From the NCBI RefSeq assembly GCF_000787835.1, contig NZ_BBPP01000025.1, positions 23,692-87,691 on the forward strand: DNA of 64,000 bases, read 5' to 3'. Below are positions 16,441 through 25,037 of this stretch, one piece after another. The stretch is from Streptacidiphilus melanogenes. GTDB taxonomy: Bacteria > Actinomycetota > Actinomycetes > Streptomycetales > Streptomycetaceae. Positions within the stretch are counted from its first letter, which is position 1. Each line of letters begins with the position of its first letter. The translations under genes were made by a program, and so were the position numbers. Below the pieces are notes generated by a model that saw only the letters and a list, made by a program, of their open reading frames with translations, did not search any database and was not told the DNA's origin.

Positions 16441-17352
16441 ATGGCCCTGGAACTGCGTCATCTGCGCTACCTGCTCGCCGTCGCCGAGCACGGCAACTTC
16501 ACCCGCGCGGCCGAGGAACTGCACATCTCGCAGCCGACGCTCTCCCAGCAGATCAGGCAGCTGGAGCGAACCCTGGGCACGCAACTGCTGGACCGCACGG
16601 GCCGCACGGTGCGCCTCACCGACGTGGGCCAGGCCTTCGCCGGGCACGCCCGCGGCGCACTGCGGGACCTCGCGGCCGCCGAGCAGGCCGTCCACGACGT
16701 GCAGGACCTCTCCCGCGGGCAGCTGCGCCTGGCGGTCACCCCGACGTTCACCGCCTACCTCGTCGGCCCGCTCACCGCAGAACTCCACGCCCGGCACCCG
16801 GGCGTCACCCTGGCCGTGCGGGAGACGACCCAGGACCGCATCGAAACCGGGCTGCTGGCCGACGAGTTCGACCTCGGCATCGCCTTCCGGGGTCGGCACC
16901 TGCCCGGCATCACCGCCACCCCCCTCTACACCGAGACGCTCACCCTGGTCACCGGCGCCCGCCACCCCACCGCCGACCTCGCCGCTCCCCTACCGGCACG
17001 GGAACTGACGCACCAGCATCTGGCCTTGCTCAGCGGCGACTTCGCCACGCGCAGTCATATCGACGGCTATCTCGCGCAACACGGTGTGCGCCCGCGCATC
17101 ACCGTCGAGTCCAACTCCGTCCAGGCCCTGACCGAGGTCGTCCAGCGCACGCCGCTCGCCACCGTGCTGCCCGACGCCGTCACCCACGACCACCCGCGCC
17201 TCAGCCCCGTTCCGCTCGATCCGCCACTCCCGCCCCGGACCGTCGCCCTCCTCGAACGCGGCGAGGCCTACCGGAGCGCCGCCGCCCGCGCGTTCACCCG
17301 CATCGCAGGTGACCTCGTGCACACTCGCGGCTATGCACCCGCCCCGCAGTGA
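16441..17352 (+). CDS. cynR: LysR-family regulator, probable CynR
   Basis: A 303-residue LysR regulator. The N-terminal winged helix is standard: LRYLLAVAEHGNFTRAAEEL, then ISQPTLSQQIRQLERTLG. A linker helix and the two-lobed effector domain follow (RGQLRLAVTPTFTAYLVGPL onward). Divergent from cynT with a palindromic operator between them, so the likely role is cyanate-responsive control of cynTS, by analogy with CynR. ATG 16441 is preferred to an upstream ATG at 16417, because the latter lies in the operator and a -10 is spaced for leaderless initiation at 16441. Confidence 0.88.
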   Translation: MALELRHLRYLLAVAEHGNFTRAAEELHISQPTLSQQIRQLERTLGTQLLDRTGRTVRLTDVGQAFAGHARGALRDLAAAEQAVHDVQDLSRGQLRLAVTPTFTAYLVGPLTAELHARHPGVTLAVRETTQDRIETGLLADEFDLGIAFRGRHLPGITATPLYTETLTLVTGARHPTADLAAPLPARELTHQHLALLSGDFATRSHIDGYLAQHGVRPRITVESNSVQALTEVVQRTPLATVLPDAVTHDHPRLSPVPLDPPLPPRTVALLERGEAYRSAAARAFTRIAGDLVHTRGYAPAPQ

Positions 17353-17364
17353 AAGACTGCGACC

Positions 17365-17883
17365 ATGACTTCCTCGTTGCCCGAACCGGACCAGCAACTC
17401 TCGGATCCCGGTGAGCTGTTGCTGGACTATCTCGACTACTACCGGTCGGTGGTCGGCGCCAAGCTCGAGGGCATGTCCGACGCCGAACTGCGCGCCAGCC
17501 GGCTCCCTTCCGGGTGGAGCCCGATCGAGCTGCTGAAGCACCTCGTGCACATGGAGCAGCGCTGGCTGCGCTGGGGCTTTCGGGGCGAGCAGGTGTCCGC
17601 GCCCTGGGGTGATCGCGGGCCCGCGGACCGCTGGTCCGTCGGCCCGCAGGAGACGGCCGCCGACCTGCTCGCCGCGCTGCACGCGGGCGGCGCGTACACG
17701 CGCGCCGTCGCGGCCGGCACACCACTGTCCGCGCCCGCCGCGGTCGGCGGCCGCTTCGCGGACAACGGCACCGCGCCGCCGACCCTGGGCTGGATCCTCT
17801 TCCACGTCCTGCAGGAGTACGCCCGTCACGCGGGCCATCTGGACATCGTCCGGGAGCTCGCCGACGGCACCACGGGCGAATAG
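17365..17883 (+). CDS. DinB-family protein (DUF664)
   Basis: A 172-residue DinB/DUF664 helical-bundle protein. LLDYLDYYRSVVGAKLEGMS opens the first helix, PIELLKHLVHMEQRWLRWGF holds the first conserved His, and ILFHVLQEYARHAGHLDIVRE gives the C-terminal H-x-x-x-E-x-x-R-H-x-G-H signature for metal binding. Members are often mycothiol-dependent enzymes of unknown substrate. The start is 12 bp after the cynR stop, so it may be read through from cynR. A strong hairpin follows. Confidence 0.87.
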   Translation: MTSSLPEPDQQLSDPGELLLDYLDYYRSVVGAKLEGMSDAELRASRLPSGWSPIELLKHLVHMEQRWLRWGFRGEQVSAPWGDRGPADRWSVGPQETAADLLAALHAGGAYTRAVAAGTPLSAPAAVGGRFADNGTAPPTLGWILFHVLQEYARHAGHLDIVRELADGTTGE

Positions 17884-17900
17884 CGCGCCTCCTACGCGGA

Positions 17901-17939
17901 AACGTCCGCCACCCCGCGCGGCGCGGGGCGGCGAACGTT
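17901..17939. terminator. Bidirectional hairpin terminator
   Basis: Left arm 17901-17918 and right arm 17922-17939 pair over 18 positions with two mismatches around a CGG loop. The inner CCCCGCG/CGCGGGG is perfect and the outer edge pairs AACGT with ACGTT. It lies between the stops of two converging genes. Confidence 0.75.
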
Positions 17940-17955
17940 GCTGCGTGCAGGGGTC

Positions 17956-19821
17956 TTACCAGGTGTCGTTCAGGCTCCCGCTGCCGGACGCGCCGGTGGT
18001 GAAGGAGTGGTTGTTGCCCGGCTCCCAGGTGATCGAGCCGTCCGAGTTCTTGAGGATGTACTTGTACTCGACGTCGGTGTTGGCCGGCAGGGTGACCGTG
18101 CCGCGCCACACCGGGTAGCCGGACGAGGAGAGCGGGATCGCCTGGGCGGTGTTCCAGCTGCCGAGGGCCGGGATCGAGCCGACCAGGTAGACGTTCTGGC
18201 CCCAGCTCGTCGTCTCGTTGACGCCGAAGGACTCACCGACCGTGCCGGAGGCGGCCGTCGGCAGGTAGAGCGCCACCGCGTCCATCGCCGGGACGGTGAC
18301 CGTCGCGGTCCCGTTCGTCGCGACCGTGACGGTCGAGCCGGAGCACGCGCCGGTCGAGGGGGTCAGGTTGCCGTGGATGACGTCGCAGTAGTTCCCGGCC
18401 GGCAGGCCCGTCTCGACGGTGACGGTCTTGGCGCTGCTCTCGTTGTTGATCGCGATCCAGCCCCGGTCGCCGCGGCTGAAGGCGATGAAGTTGGTGCCGT
18501 CGTCGTACCAGTTGGCCACCGACTGCCCGGCCACGGCGTTGTGCCAGCCGACCATGTTGGCGACGCCCTGGTTGCGGTCCGTGCAGAACCAGCCGTTCGA
18601 GCAGTCGGTGTTCGTCACGAACCCGTTCGCGTCGGCCGGCGGCGAGTCGTCGCTGTTCGTCCAGTCGAAGCTCGCGTAGACCTGCGGCACGTCGTAACCC
18701 CAGGCCAGCTCGTAGAGGTTGGCCAGGATGTAGTTGGCGCCGGACTTGTAGTTGAGGGTGCTGCCGTCGCGCTCCGTGTCGTGGTTGGTCACCATCGAGG
18801 TCGAGGCGGACGGCGGCTCCAGGCCCCAGCTCTGGCCGAAGGTCTTGAGGTTGGCGATGTTCCCGGTGAACTGCGCCTTGAGGTCCTGGGCGTAGGTGAA
18901 CTCGATGACGCTGCCGTTGGACTCGAAGGCCGCGGGCTGCAGCGAGCCGTTGCTGCTGCCGGGGATGACCTCCTGGTAGACGTAGGGCCGGGTGTTCGTC
19001 CAGGTGGTGTTGTGCACCTGGGCGAGGATCGCGGTCATGTCCGCCTGGTTGATGTGCTTGGCGGCGTCCATCCGGAAGCCGTCCACGCCGTCGGAGACGA
19101 GGCTGTTGAGGTAGCCGGCCTCCTGCTGGCGCACGTGCGAGGTCTCGGTGGCGAGGTCCTCCAGGTTCGACAGGTCGCAGTCCTGCACCTGGGTCTGGTT
19201 GTTCCAGTCCTGGATGGACAGGTCCGAGTTGGGGCAGGTGCCCGGGTACTGGTGGAAGTCGGAGCTGCTGTAACCGGGCTGGGAGTAGCTCTCGGTGGAC
19301 GAGTTGAAGGTGTCGCCGCCGTAGGAGTCGGTGCTGGTGTTGTTGTTGCCCGCCATGTGGTTGAGCACGGCGTCGGCGTAGACCTTGACGCCCGCGTTGT
19401 GGCAGGTCGTCACCATTGAGGCGAACTGCGCGGCGTTGCCCATGCGGCTGTTCAGGTCGTAGCCGATCGGCTGGTAGACGTCCCACCAGGCGTGGGTGGA
19501 TCCGGCTAGCCGGATGGAGTCCTCCGGCGGGGCGACCTCGACGGCCCCGTAGCCCTTGGGGCCGAGCACGTTGGTGCACTCGCTCGCGACGGAGGTCCAG
19601 TTCCACTCGAAGAGGTTGGCGATGACGTCGCCGCCGCCGGGCGCGGCCGCGGCGTGCGCGGGCGTGGCCTGCAGTGTCAGCGGCAGCACGGCGCCGGCGA
19701 GCAGGGCGCCGACACCGGCCCAGCCGGCCTTCCGGCGTGGCGCGCGGCGCGGTATGTCCATCGCCGCGGTGTCCTGTCCCGGCCGCGGTCTCGACGGGAC
19801 GCGCTTCTGGATGCGCTTCAT
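17956..19821 (-). CDS. Secreted alpha-amylase (GH13) with C-terminal CBM20
   Basis: Extracellular starch-degrading enzyme of 621 residues. A long basic N-region (PRRAPRRK) and hydrophobic core end in ATPAHA, a signal peptide. The GH13 catalytic domain (about 62-500) has all four boxes: YADAVLNHMAG, GFRMDAAKHI (nucleophile Asp), VYQEVI (acid/base Glu) and VTNHDTERDG. A CBM20 starch-binding domain occupies the last 100 residues (QNVYLVGSIPALGSWNTA, WRGTVTLPANTDVEYKYI, ITWEPGNNHSF). ATG 19821 has AAGGAGAGAG upstream; ATG 19761 is an inner alternative. The leader carries a direct repeat suited to carbon-source control. Confidence 0.96.
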   Translation of the reverse strand: MKRIQKRVPSRPRPGQDTAAMDIPRRAPRRKAGWAGVGALLAGAVLPLTLQATPAHAAAAPGGGDVIANLFEWNWTSVASECTNVLGPKGYGAVEVAPPEDSIRLAGSTHAWWDVYQPIGYDLNSRMGNAAQFASMVTTCHNAGVKVYADAVLNHMAGNNNTSTDSYGGDTFNSSTESYSQPGYSSSDFHQYPGTCPNSDLSIQDWNNQTQVQDCDLSNLEDLATETSHVRQQEAGYLNSLVSDGVDGFRMDAAKHINQADMTAILAQVHNTTWTNTRPYVYQEVIPGSSNGSLQPAAFESNGSVIEFTYAQDLKAQFTGNIANLKTFGQSWGLEPPSASTSMVTNHDTERDGSTLNYKSGANYILANLYELAWGYDVPQVYASFDWTNSDDSPPADANGFVTNTDCSNGWFCTDRNQGVANMVGWHNAVAGQSVANWYDDGTNFIAFSRGDRGWIAINNESSAKTVTVETGLPAGNYCDVIHGNLTPSTGACSGSTVTVATNGTATVTVPAMDAVALYLPTAASGTVGESFGVNETTSWGQNVYLVGSIPALGSWNTAQAIPLSSSGYPVWRGTVTLPANTDVEYKYILKNSDGSITWEPGNNHSFTTGASGSGSLNDTW

Positions 19822-20016
19822 GGGCTCTCTCCTTGCGCACGGCCCGGCCGCGGACGACCGGGAGCCGGGCAGCACGACGCGAGCGCGTCGTCGCGCCGGA
19901 GGGAACCGGAGGCCGTGGGGAGCCAGGGGGTGGGTGCGCGACGGTCGGCCACGACCTGTCCCCGGCTGTGACCGCCCGCCGCGTACGTGACCTTCTCGCG
20001 GCCTTGATGACGGCGT

Positions 20017-20055
20017 CAATAACCCCGTGGAAATTCTTACGGCAAGTTTCGGCAA
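20017..20055 (-). promoter_or_regulatory. Amylase promoter with direct repeat
   Basis: On the minus strand TTGCCG occurs twice, 10 bp apart (20050-20055 and 20040-20045). The second copy stands 17 bp from TTATTG (20017-20022), an acceptable -35/-10 pair. Directly repeated TTGC-type motifs are reported at Streptomyces amylase promoters as LacI-family (MalR) and glucose-control sites. The match is by pattern only. Confidence 0.45.
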
Positions 20056-20163
20056 CAGCTTTCTACGGCCTGCGGCGACCTGCGGCCATCCGGGTGTTCC
20101 CCGCGCCGCAGCGCCGTACCGCGGCCACCGCGCGCCGATCAGCGGAGATCATGGGCGCCGGAC

Positions 20164-20177
20164 CGGGTCCGGACCCG
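20164..20177. promoter_or_regulatory. Perfect palindrome upstream of the DUF3533 gene
   Basis: CGGGTCCGGACCCG, immediately followed by a second inverted repeat ACCGG-AC-CCGGT (20182-20193). Located 42 bp before the DUF3533 start. Candidate repressor site, or a hairpin in the leader. Confidence 0.4.
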
Positions 20178-20218
20178 ACATGACCGGACCCGGTCGGACC
20201 CCGAACCTGAGGAGCGCC

Positions 20219-21517
20219 ATGGCCACCGCAAGCTCTCCCCGGCCGCCCACGCGGGGGGCCCGCGCCCTCACGCTCGTCCGCAACGGCCGGCTGTGGCTGA
20301 TCCCGACGATCCTCTGCGCCCTGGTCGCGCTGTTCCTCTCGCTGCTCTACATGGGGGGCATCATCGACCCCAACGGTCACCTGCACCGGCTGCCCATCGG
20401 CCTGGTGAACGAGGACCAGGGTGCACCGCCGCCCGGCCAGACACAGAACGTCGGCACCCAGATCGCGGCCGCCATCCCGGCGCAGACGCCCGGCCGGACC
20501 GTCCAGTGGCGGCCGCTGACGGCGGCCCAGGCCCAGGACCAGCTCTCCTCCGGAAAGATCTACGGGGCGCTGGTCGTCCCCAAGGACTTCACGGCCTCCA
20601 TCGAGGCGCTCGGCACCGCGAAGGCGACGGCGCTGCCCACCCTCACCGTGCTCACCAACCCGGGCCTGGGCAGCCTCGGGTCCTCGCTCGCCGCGCAGAT
20701 CTCGCAGAGTGCCGCCCACCAGGCCTCCCTCAGCATCGGCAAGCAGCTGTCCCGGTCCGCCGCCGCCCAGGGCGCAGACGCGACCACGCAGACGCTGCTC
20801 AGCGATCCCGTCTCGGTCACCACCCAGCAGGGCCATCCGATCCCCTCCCACAGCGGGCTGGGCCTGAGCGCCTTCTACTACACGCTGCTGCTGGTGCTCA
20901 CCGGTTTCCTGGGGGCCAACATCGTCCACAACGGCGTCGACTCCGGCCTCGGCTACGCCGACACCGAGCTCGGCCCCTGGCACAGCCGGCGTCCCACCGT
21001 TCCGATCAGCCGGACGCAGACCCTGCTGCTGAAGATGACCATGACCTCGTTCATCGTCATCCTCACCACCACGCTGGTCATGATCGCCACCATCGCGATC
21101 CTCGGCATGAGCGCCACACACCTGCCGCTGCTCTGGCTCTTCTCCTACTGCGCGAGCCTCGCCGTGGGGCTGGGCGTGCAGGCGATCAACGCGGCCTTCG
21201 GCGGGATCGGGCAGCTGGTGGCGATGTTCGTCTTCATCGCGCTGGCCCTGCCGTCCTCCGGGGCCACGATCCCGCTGCAGGCCGTCCCGGGCTTCTACCG
21301 CTTCCTCGCCGTCTTCGAGCCGATGCGCCAACTCAGCGACGGGGTCCGGGCGATCCTCTACTTCGACGCCCGCGCCGACGCCGGCCTCGTGCGCGCCTGG
21401 ATCATGATCGCCATCGGCTGGGCCGCCGCCCTCCTCTTCGGCTTCGGCATGACCCTCTACTACGACCGCAAGGGGCTCCACCGGCTCACCCCGCAGCCGG
21501 AGCGAGACCCGGCCTGA
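20219..21517 (+). CDS. DUF3533/YhgE-Pip-like membrane protein
   Basis: A 432-residue membrane protein. One N-terminal helix (LWLIPTILCALVALFLSLLY) is followed by an external domain of about 170 residues (PIGLVNEDQGA, then YGALVVPKDFTAS), then five or six helices in the C-terminal half. This is the layout of DUF3533/SNG1-like and ABC-2-related proteins such as YhgE/Pip, which are tied to export or drug resistance. No ATPase gene is beside it. ATG 20219 has GAGGAG at 5 bp. Confidence 0.75.
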   Translation: MATASSPRPPTRGARALTLVRNGRLWLIPTILCALVALFLSLLYMGGIIDPNGHLHRLPIGLVNEDQGAPPPGQTQNVGTQIAAAIPAQTPGRTVQWRPLTAAQAQDQLSSGKIYGALVVPKDFTASIEALGTAKATALPTLTVLTNPGLGSLGSSLAAQISQSAAHQASLSIGKQLSRSAAAQGADATTQTLLSDPVSVTTQQGHPIPSHSGLGLSAFYYTLLLVLTGFLGANIVHNGVDSGLGYADTELGPWHSRRPTVPISRTQTLLLKMTMTSFIVILTTTLVMIATIAILGMSATHLPLLWLFSYCASLAVGLGVQAINAAFGGIGQLVAMFVFIALALPSSGATIPLQAVPGFYRFLAVFEPMRQLSDGVRAILYFDARADAGLVRAWIMIAIGWAAALLFGFGMTLYYDRKGLHRLTPQPERDPA

Positions 21518-21577
21518 CCGGTCGACGGCGGCGGCCGGCGCGGGAAGGCCTCGGGGCTCCGGCCGGTTGCTCCTGGT

Positions 21578-22603
21578 GTGAACTCACCACTGACGCTCTC
21601 CCTGCTGGACCGGTCCGTGCTGCGCGAGGGGCAGACCGCCGCGCAGGCACTGCGCGACACCGTGTCGCTGGCGCGCTACGCGGAGGGGCTCGGGTTCCAC
21701 CGCTTCTGGGTGTCCGAGCACCACGGCGTGCCCGGGATCGCCGGATCGGCGCCGACGGTGCTGGCCGCGGCCGTCGCGGGGGCGACGTCGCGGATCCGGG
21801 TCGGGACGGGCGGGGTGATGCTGCCCAACCACCGGCCGCTCGTGGTGGCCGAGCAGTTCGCGGTGCTCGGGTCGCTGTTTCCCGGACGGATCGACATGGG
21901 CCTCGGCCGCTCCGTCGGCTTCACCCGCGCCGTACAGGAGGCGCTCGGGCACACCGTGCGGGACGCGGACGACTTCCCCGAGCAGCTGGCCGAGCTGCTC
22001 GACCTGATGCGGGGCGAGGGCGAGCGCCGTCCGGGCGTGCTCGTCCAGCCGGCGGACGGGCTGCCCGTGCCGCCGTTCGTCCTCGCGCTCGGTGCGGGCG
22101 CGCGGATCGCCGCCGAGGCGGGCCTGCCGGTCGTGGTCGGCGGTGTGCACGACCGCGCGCGGCTGCTGGCGGCGGTCGCCGAGTACCGGGACGCGTTCAA
22201 GCCGTCGCCCTGGCGCGACGAGCCGTACGTCGTGGTCGCCGCACCGGTCGCGGTCGGCACGACGGCCGAGGAGGCGCGGGAGATGCTCGCCGCCGAGTCC
22301 TGGTCGCTGGCCCGCGCCCGCACGCTCGGGGCCTTCCCGCCGCTTGCCCCGCCCGAGGCGGTGCGCGCGGCGCCGATGACCGCGCGGCAGCGCTCCCTCT
22401 TCGAGCAGGCCCGGGCCGGTCACCTCGCGGGCACCGAGGACGAGGCGCGCGAGGCGCTGCACGAGCTGGTCGCCGCCACGGGCGCGGATGAGGTCCTGGT
22501 CACCGCCAGCGCCCACAATCCGGCCCTGCTGCGCGCCTCCCTCGCGGGCCTGGCTCGCGTGGCGGGACTGGCAGGCCCGCCGGGGGCCGACCCAACAGAT
22601 TGA
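21578..22603 (+). CDS. LLM-class flavin-dependent oxidoreductase
   Basis: Luciferase-like monooxygenase of 341 residues. The TIM-barrel signs are present: RYAEGLGFHRFWVSEHHGVP, RIRVGTGGVMLPNHRPL and AEQFAVLGSLFPGRIDMGLG, which place it with the single-component MsnO8-like group. The substrate is unknown and FMNH2 (or F420H2) would come from elsewhere. GTG 21578 is the start; the ribosome site is weak. The DsbA-like gene follows 66 bp later in the same direction. Confidence 0.88.
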   Translation: MNSPLTLSLLDRSVLREGQTAAQALRDTVSLARYAEGLGFHRFWVSEHHGVPGIAGSAPTVLAAAVAGATSRIRVGTGGVMLPNHRPLVVAEQFAVLGSLFPGRIDMGLGRSVGFTRAVQEALGHTVRDADDFPEQLAELLDLMRGEGERRPGVLVQPADGLPVPPFVLALGAGARIAAEAGLPVVVGGVHDRARLLAAVAEYRDAFKPSPWRDEPYVVVAAPVAVGTTAEEAREMLAAESWSLARARTLGAFPPLAPPEAVRAAPMTARQRSLFEQARAGHLAGTEDEAREALHELVAATGADEVLVTASAHNPALLRASLAGLARVAGLAGPPGADPTD

Positions 22604-22669
22604 GCACAAGAACTATTGATGTCCTCATGTATCCTCGGAGGGCAGGACCAGAAACAGAGGAGCAAGACC

Positions 22670-23320
22670 GTGCGCGTCGAGATCTGGGGCGACATCAACT
22701 GCCCGTGGTGCTACATCGGCAAAGCCCGCTTCGAGAAGGCGCTGGCCGCCTTCCCGCACCGGGACCAGGTCGAGGTCGTCCACCGCTCGTTCGAGCTTGA
22801 CCCGCAGGCCCCGCACGAGCCGCGCCCCGTGCTGCCCGCCATCGCCGCGAAGTACGGCATCAGCGTCGAGCAGGCGCGCCAGGCAGAGGAGCGGATCGCC
22901 TCCCACGCCCACGGCGAGGGCCTTGCCTACCGGGGCGCCGAGCGCGACGTCGCGAACAGCTTCGACATGCACCGCCTGCTGCACTTCGCCGAGGAGCACG
23001 GCCGCCAGGAGCAGCTTCTCGAGCTGCTCTACCGCGAGAACTTCGACGGCGACACCTCCCCCTTCGCCCCGGGCCGGCTGCTCGCCCTCGCGGTCGAGGC
23101 GGGCCTCGACGAGCGGCAGGCCGCCGACGTCCTCGCCGACACCGACGCGCACGCCGACGCCGTCCGCGAGGACGAGGCCACGGCCGCGGCGCTGGGCGCC
23201 ACCGGTGTGCCGTTCTACGTCTTCGACCGCCGCCTCGGCGTCTCGGGCGCCCAGCCCCCGGCCGCGTTCAGCTCCGCGCTGGAGCAGGCCTGGAGCACCC
23301 GGGCCGTGCCGCGGGCCTGA
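22670..23320 (+). CDS. DsbA-family (FrnE-like) oxidoreductase
   Basis: Cytoplasmic thioredoxin-fold protein of 216 residues with the active site CPWC (Cys11 to Cys14) right after the first strand (VEIWGDINCPWCYIGK). The long helical insert (AEERIASHAHGEGLAYR onward) and GATGVPFYVFDRRLGVSGAQ with its cis-Pro are standard for the FrnE/2-hydroxychromene-isomerase-like group. No signal peptide, so it does not act as a periplasmic Dsb. GTG 22670 is preceded by AGAGGAG. Confidence 0.9.
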   Translation: MRVEIWGDINCPWCYIGKARFEKALAAFPHRDQVEVVHRSFELDPQAPHEPRPVLPAIAAKYGISVEQARQAEERIASHAHGEGLAYRGAERDVANSFDMHRLLHFAEEHGRQEQLLELLYRENFDGDTSPFAPGRLLALAVEAGLDERQAADVLADTDAHADAVREDEATAAALGATGVPFYVFDRRLGVSGAQPPAAFSSALEQAWSTRAVPRA

Positions 23321-23459
23321 ACCGGCGGGGCGATCCCGCAGCGATGGTCCACCCGCTCCCGGCAGCGCGCGTCACCCGGGCGGCCTCACCTCGGTTGTGG
23401 CGGCCCGGCGCCTGGCCAAGGCTGGGACGAAGGCGCGTGCGTCCGGATGAGGTGAGGAT

Positions 23460-24254
23460 GTGCTGACGGCGAAGAGCGTGTTCCAGGAGATCCTGGACAA
23501 CGACGAGGCGTTCCGACTCTTCTGCTCGATCGCGGCGAGCGGCGAGGCGCAGGGCGGCTGGGAGAACGGCCGCATCGCGGCGCTCCTGCCGGAGAGCCTG
23601 GGCTACCTGGCCCCGCGCGTCGCCCGGCACGGGGCCGACGAGGACAAGCACGGCCGGATCTTCAACGCACTGCTGCACAAGCGCGGGCTCGCACCGGTGC
23701 CGGTGCCGCCGGAGGCCGACTACACGATGATCCTGGAGCGCCAGGGCATCGGCCTCTCCCATCGCAAGCTGAGCGCCGACAAGCCGCTCGACGAACACGA
23801 CGTCGTCGCCTACCTGGCCCACAGCCGCGTCACCGAGCAGCGCGCCGGCGAGCAGATGCGGATGCTGGTCCGGTACTTCGGCGACGACCAGGACATCGGC
23901 AAGGCCGTCCGCATGATCTCCCGGGACGAGGACAACCACCTCGCCTACTGCCACGAGGAGCTGCTCCGGCTCGCGGCGGTGGGTCGCGGCCGCGAGATCA
24001 AGGACCTGCTCGACCTGAGCGCGGCCGCCGAGATCCGCGTCTACCGTGACGTCAGCCTCGCGGTCATGGGGCGGATGGCGGAGCTGCTGCGCTGGCCGAG
24101 GGCGAAGGCGGCGGCCGTCGGCGCGGGCATTCACGGGATGTACGCCGCGGAGCGGCTCGGCGGCTGGTACCGGATGGTCAGCCTGCGGATGCCGGAGCAC
24201 CTTGGAGCGCTGGACGGGCCCGTACCGGCTCCGGCTGCGCCCGAGTTCGCCTGA
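23460..24254 (+). CDS. Ferritin-like domain protein
   Basis: Helical protein of 264 residues with spaced acidic/His motifs: ARHGADEDKHGR (D-E-x-x-H), VTEQRAGEQMRML, and SRDEDNHLAYCHEELL. Together they fit a four-helix di-iron site of the ferritin-like superfamily. The family is broad (rubrerythrin-like, oxidase-like), so no reaction is claimed. The GTG start at 23460 overlaps an ATG in another frame; GAGGTGAGG lies just before it. Confidence 0.72.
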   Translation: MLTAKSVFQEILDNDEAFRLFCSIAASGEAQGGWENGRIAALLPESLGYLAPRVARHGADEDKHGRIFNALLHKRGLAPVPVPPEADYTMILERQGIGLSHRKLSADKPLDEHDVVAYLAHSRVTEQRAGEQMRMLVRYFGDDQDIGKAVRMISRDEDNHLAYCHEELLRLAAVGRGREIKDLLDLSAAAEIRVYRDVSLAVMGRMAELLRWPRAKAAAVGAGIHGMYAAERLGGWYRMVSLRMPEHLGALDGPVPAPAAPEFA

Positions 24255-24525
24255 TTCCGGTCCGCTGAGCACGGCTGGGAACAGGCGGGTCCCGCCGGCG
24301 TCACGCGGTTCGCTCCCGGACGACCCTTGTGCGGGCGGCGAAGCCGGTGCACCCGCTCGATTCGCCAGGTTTCGCCGCCCCCGCGCTACTCCCCCACACC
24401 CCTGGACGACGCACCAGGCTGGTGATCGTGAAAGCGAACGAGAACACGCACCAGCTGCCCGTCCGCCTGCCCGCCTCCTTCGTGCGCTGGTGGCTGGCCG
24501 ACTCCGCCCAGGAACCCCAGCAGAC

Positions 24526-24966
24526 TCAGGCCCAGTCCCTGTCCAGGTCCAGCTCCGCACGGCGCTGCGTGAAGGAGAACCAGTTGCCGGAGTCGTCACG
24601 GAAGATCGCCTCGGTCCCGTAGGGCCGCTCCTGCGGCTCCTGCAGGAACGCCACCCCGCGGGCCTTCATGGCGGCGTAGTCGGCGTGGATGTCGTCCGTG
24701 GCGAAGACGCCCGCGCCCAGAACGCCCTTGGCGACGAGCTTCTTCAGTTCCTCCGCCGACTCCGGGTCCAGGGCGGGCGGGCCCGGGACCATCAGGGTGA
24801 TCTCCAGGTCCGGCTGGTCCTTGGCGCCGACGGTGAGCCAGCGCATGCCGCCCTCGCCCATCGTCATGTCCGTGCGGACCTCCAGCCCCAGCTTCTCGGT
24901 GTAGAACTCCCTGGCCCGGTCGTGGTCCAGCACCCAGACGTTGGCGATGGACATGCCCTTGATCAC
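24526..24966 (-). CDS. VOC-family (glyoxalase-like) protein
   Basis: A 146-residue protein of the vicinal oxygen chelate fold with two beta-alpha-beta-beta-beta units: MSIANVWVLDHDRAREFYTE and MRWLTVGAKDQPDLEITLM in the first, GAGVFATDDIHADYAAMKA and IFRDDSGNWFSFTQR in the second. Many such proteins are bleomycin-binding, dioxygenase or lyase homologues; function here is unknown. GTG 24966 follows GAGGAG at 6 bp. An AraC gene lies 71 bp upstream in the same direction, a common pairing. Confidence 0.87.
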   Translation of the reverse strand: MIKGMSIANVWVLDHDRAREFYTEKLGLEVRTDMTMGEGGMRWLTVGAKDQPDLEITLMVPGPPALDPESAEELKKLVAKGVLGAGVFATDDIHADYAAMKARGVAFLQEPQERPYGTEAIFRDDSGNWFSFTQRRAELDLDRDWA

Positions 24967-25037
24967 GACGGTCTCCTCGGTTCCGGCGGGGCGCATCCTC
25001 GCCCCGCTCCTGACCACCACCGTAGGGAGGTCGGGGC

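Larger units (their letters stand above)
19822..20218. other. 397-bp divergent intergenic region (amylase / DUF3533 gene)
   Basis: It holds the amylase promoter and direct repeats at its right side (20017-20055) and a palindrome before the DUF3533 gene (20164-20177). The 190 or so bases nearest the amylase look like a long untranslated leader. Short open frames here have irregular codon use and no ribosome site, so I call no gene. Confidence 0.5.

Noticed and set aside
17365..17883. DNA-damage gene dinB (polymerase IV)
   Set aside because: DinB here is the unrelated four-helix metal-binding family; there are no polymerase motifs.
24422..24622. Small plus-strand frame starting VIVKANENTHQLPV
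   Set aside because: It has a short natural-looking start but no ribosome site, and its second half is antisense to the VOC gene. Not enough to call a gene.
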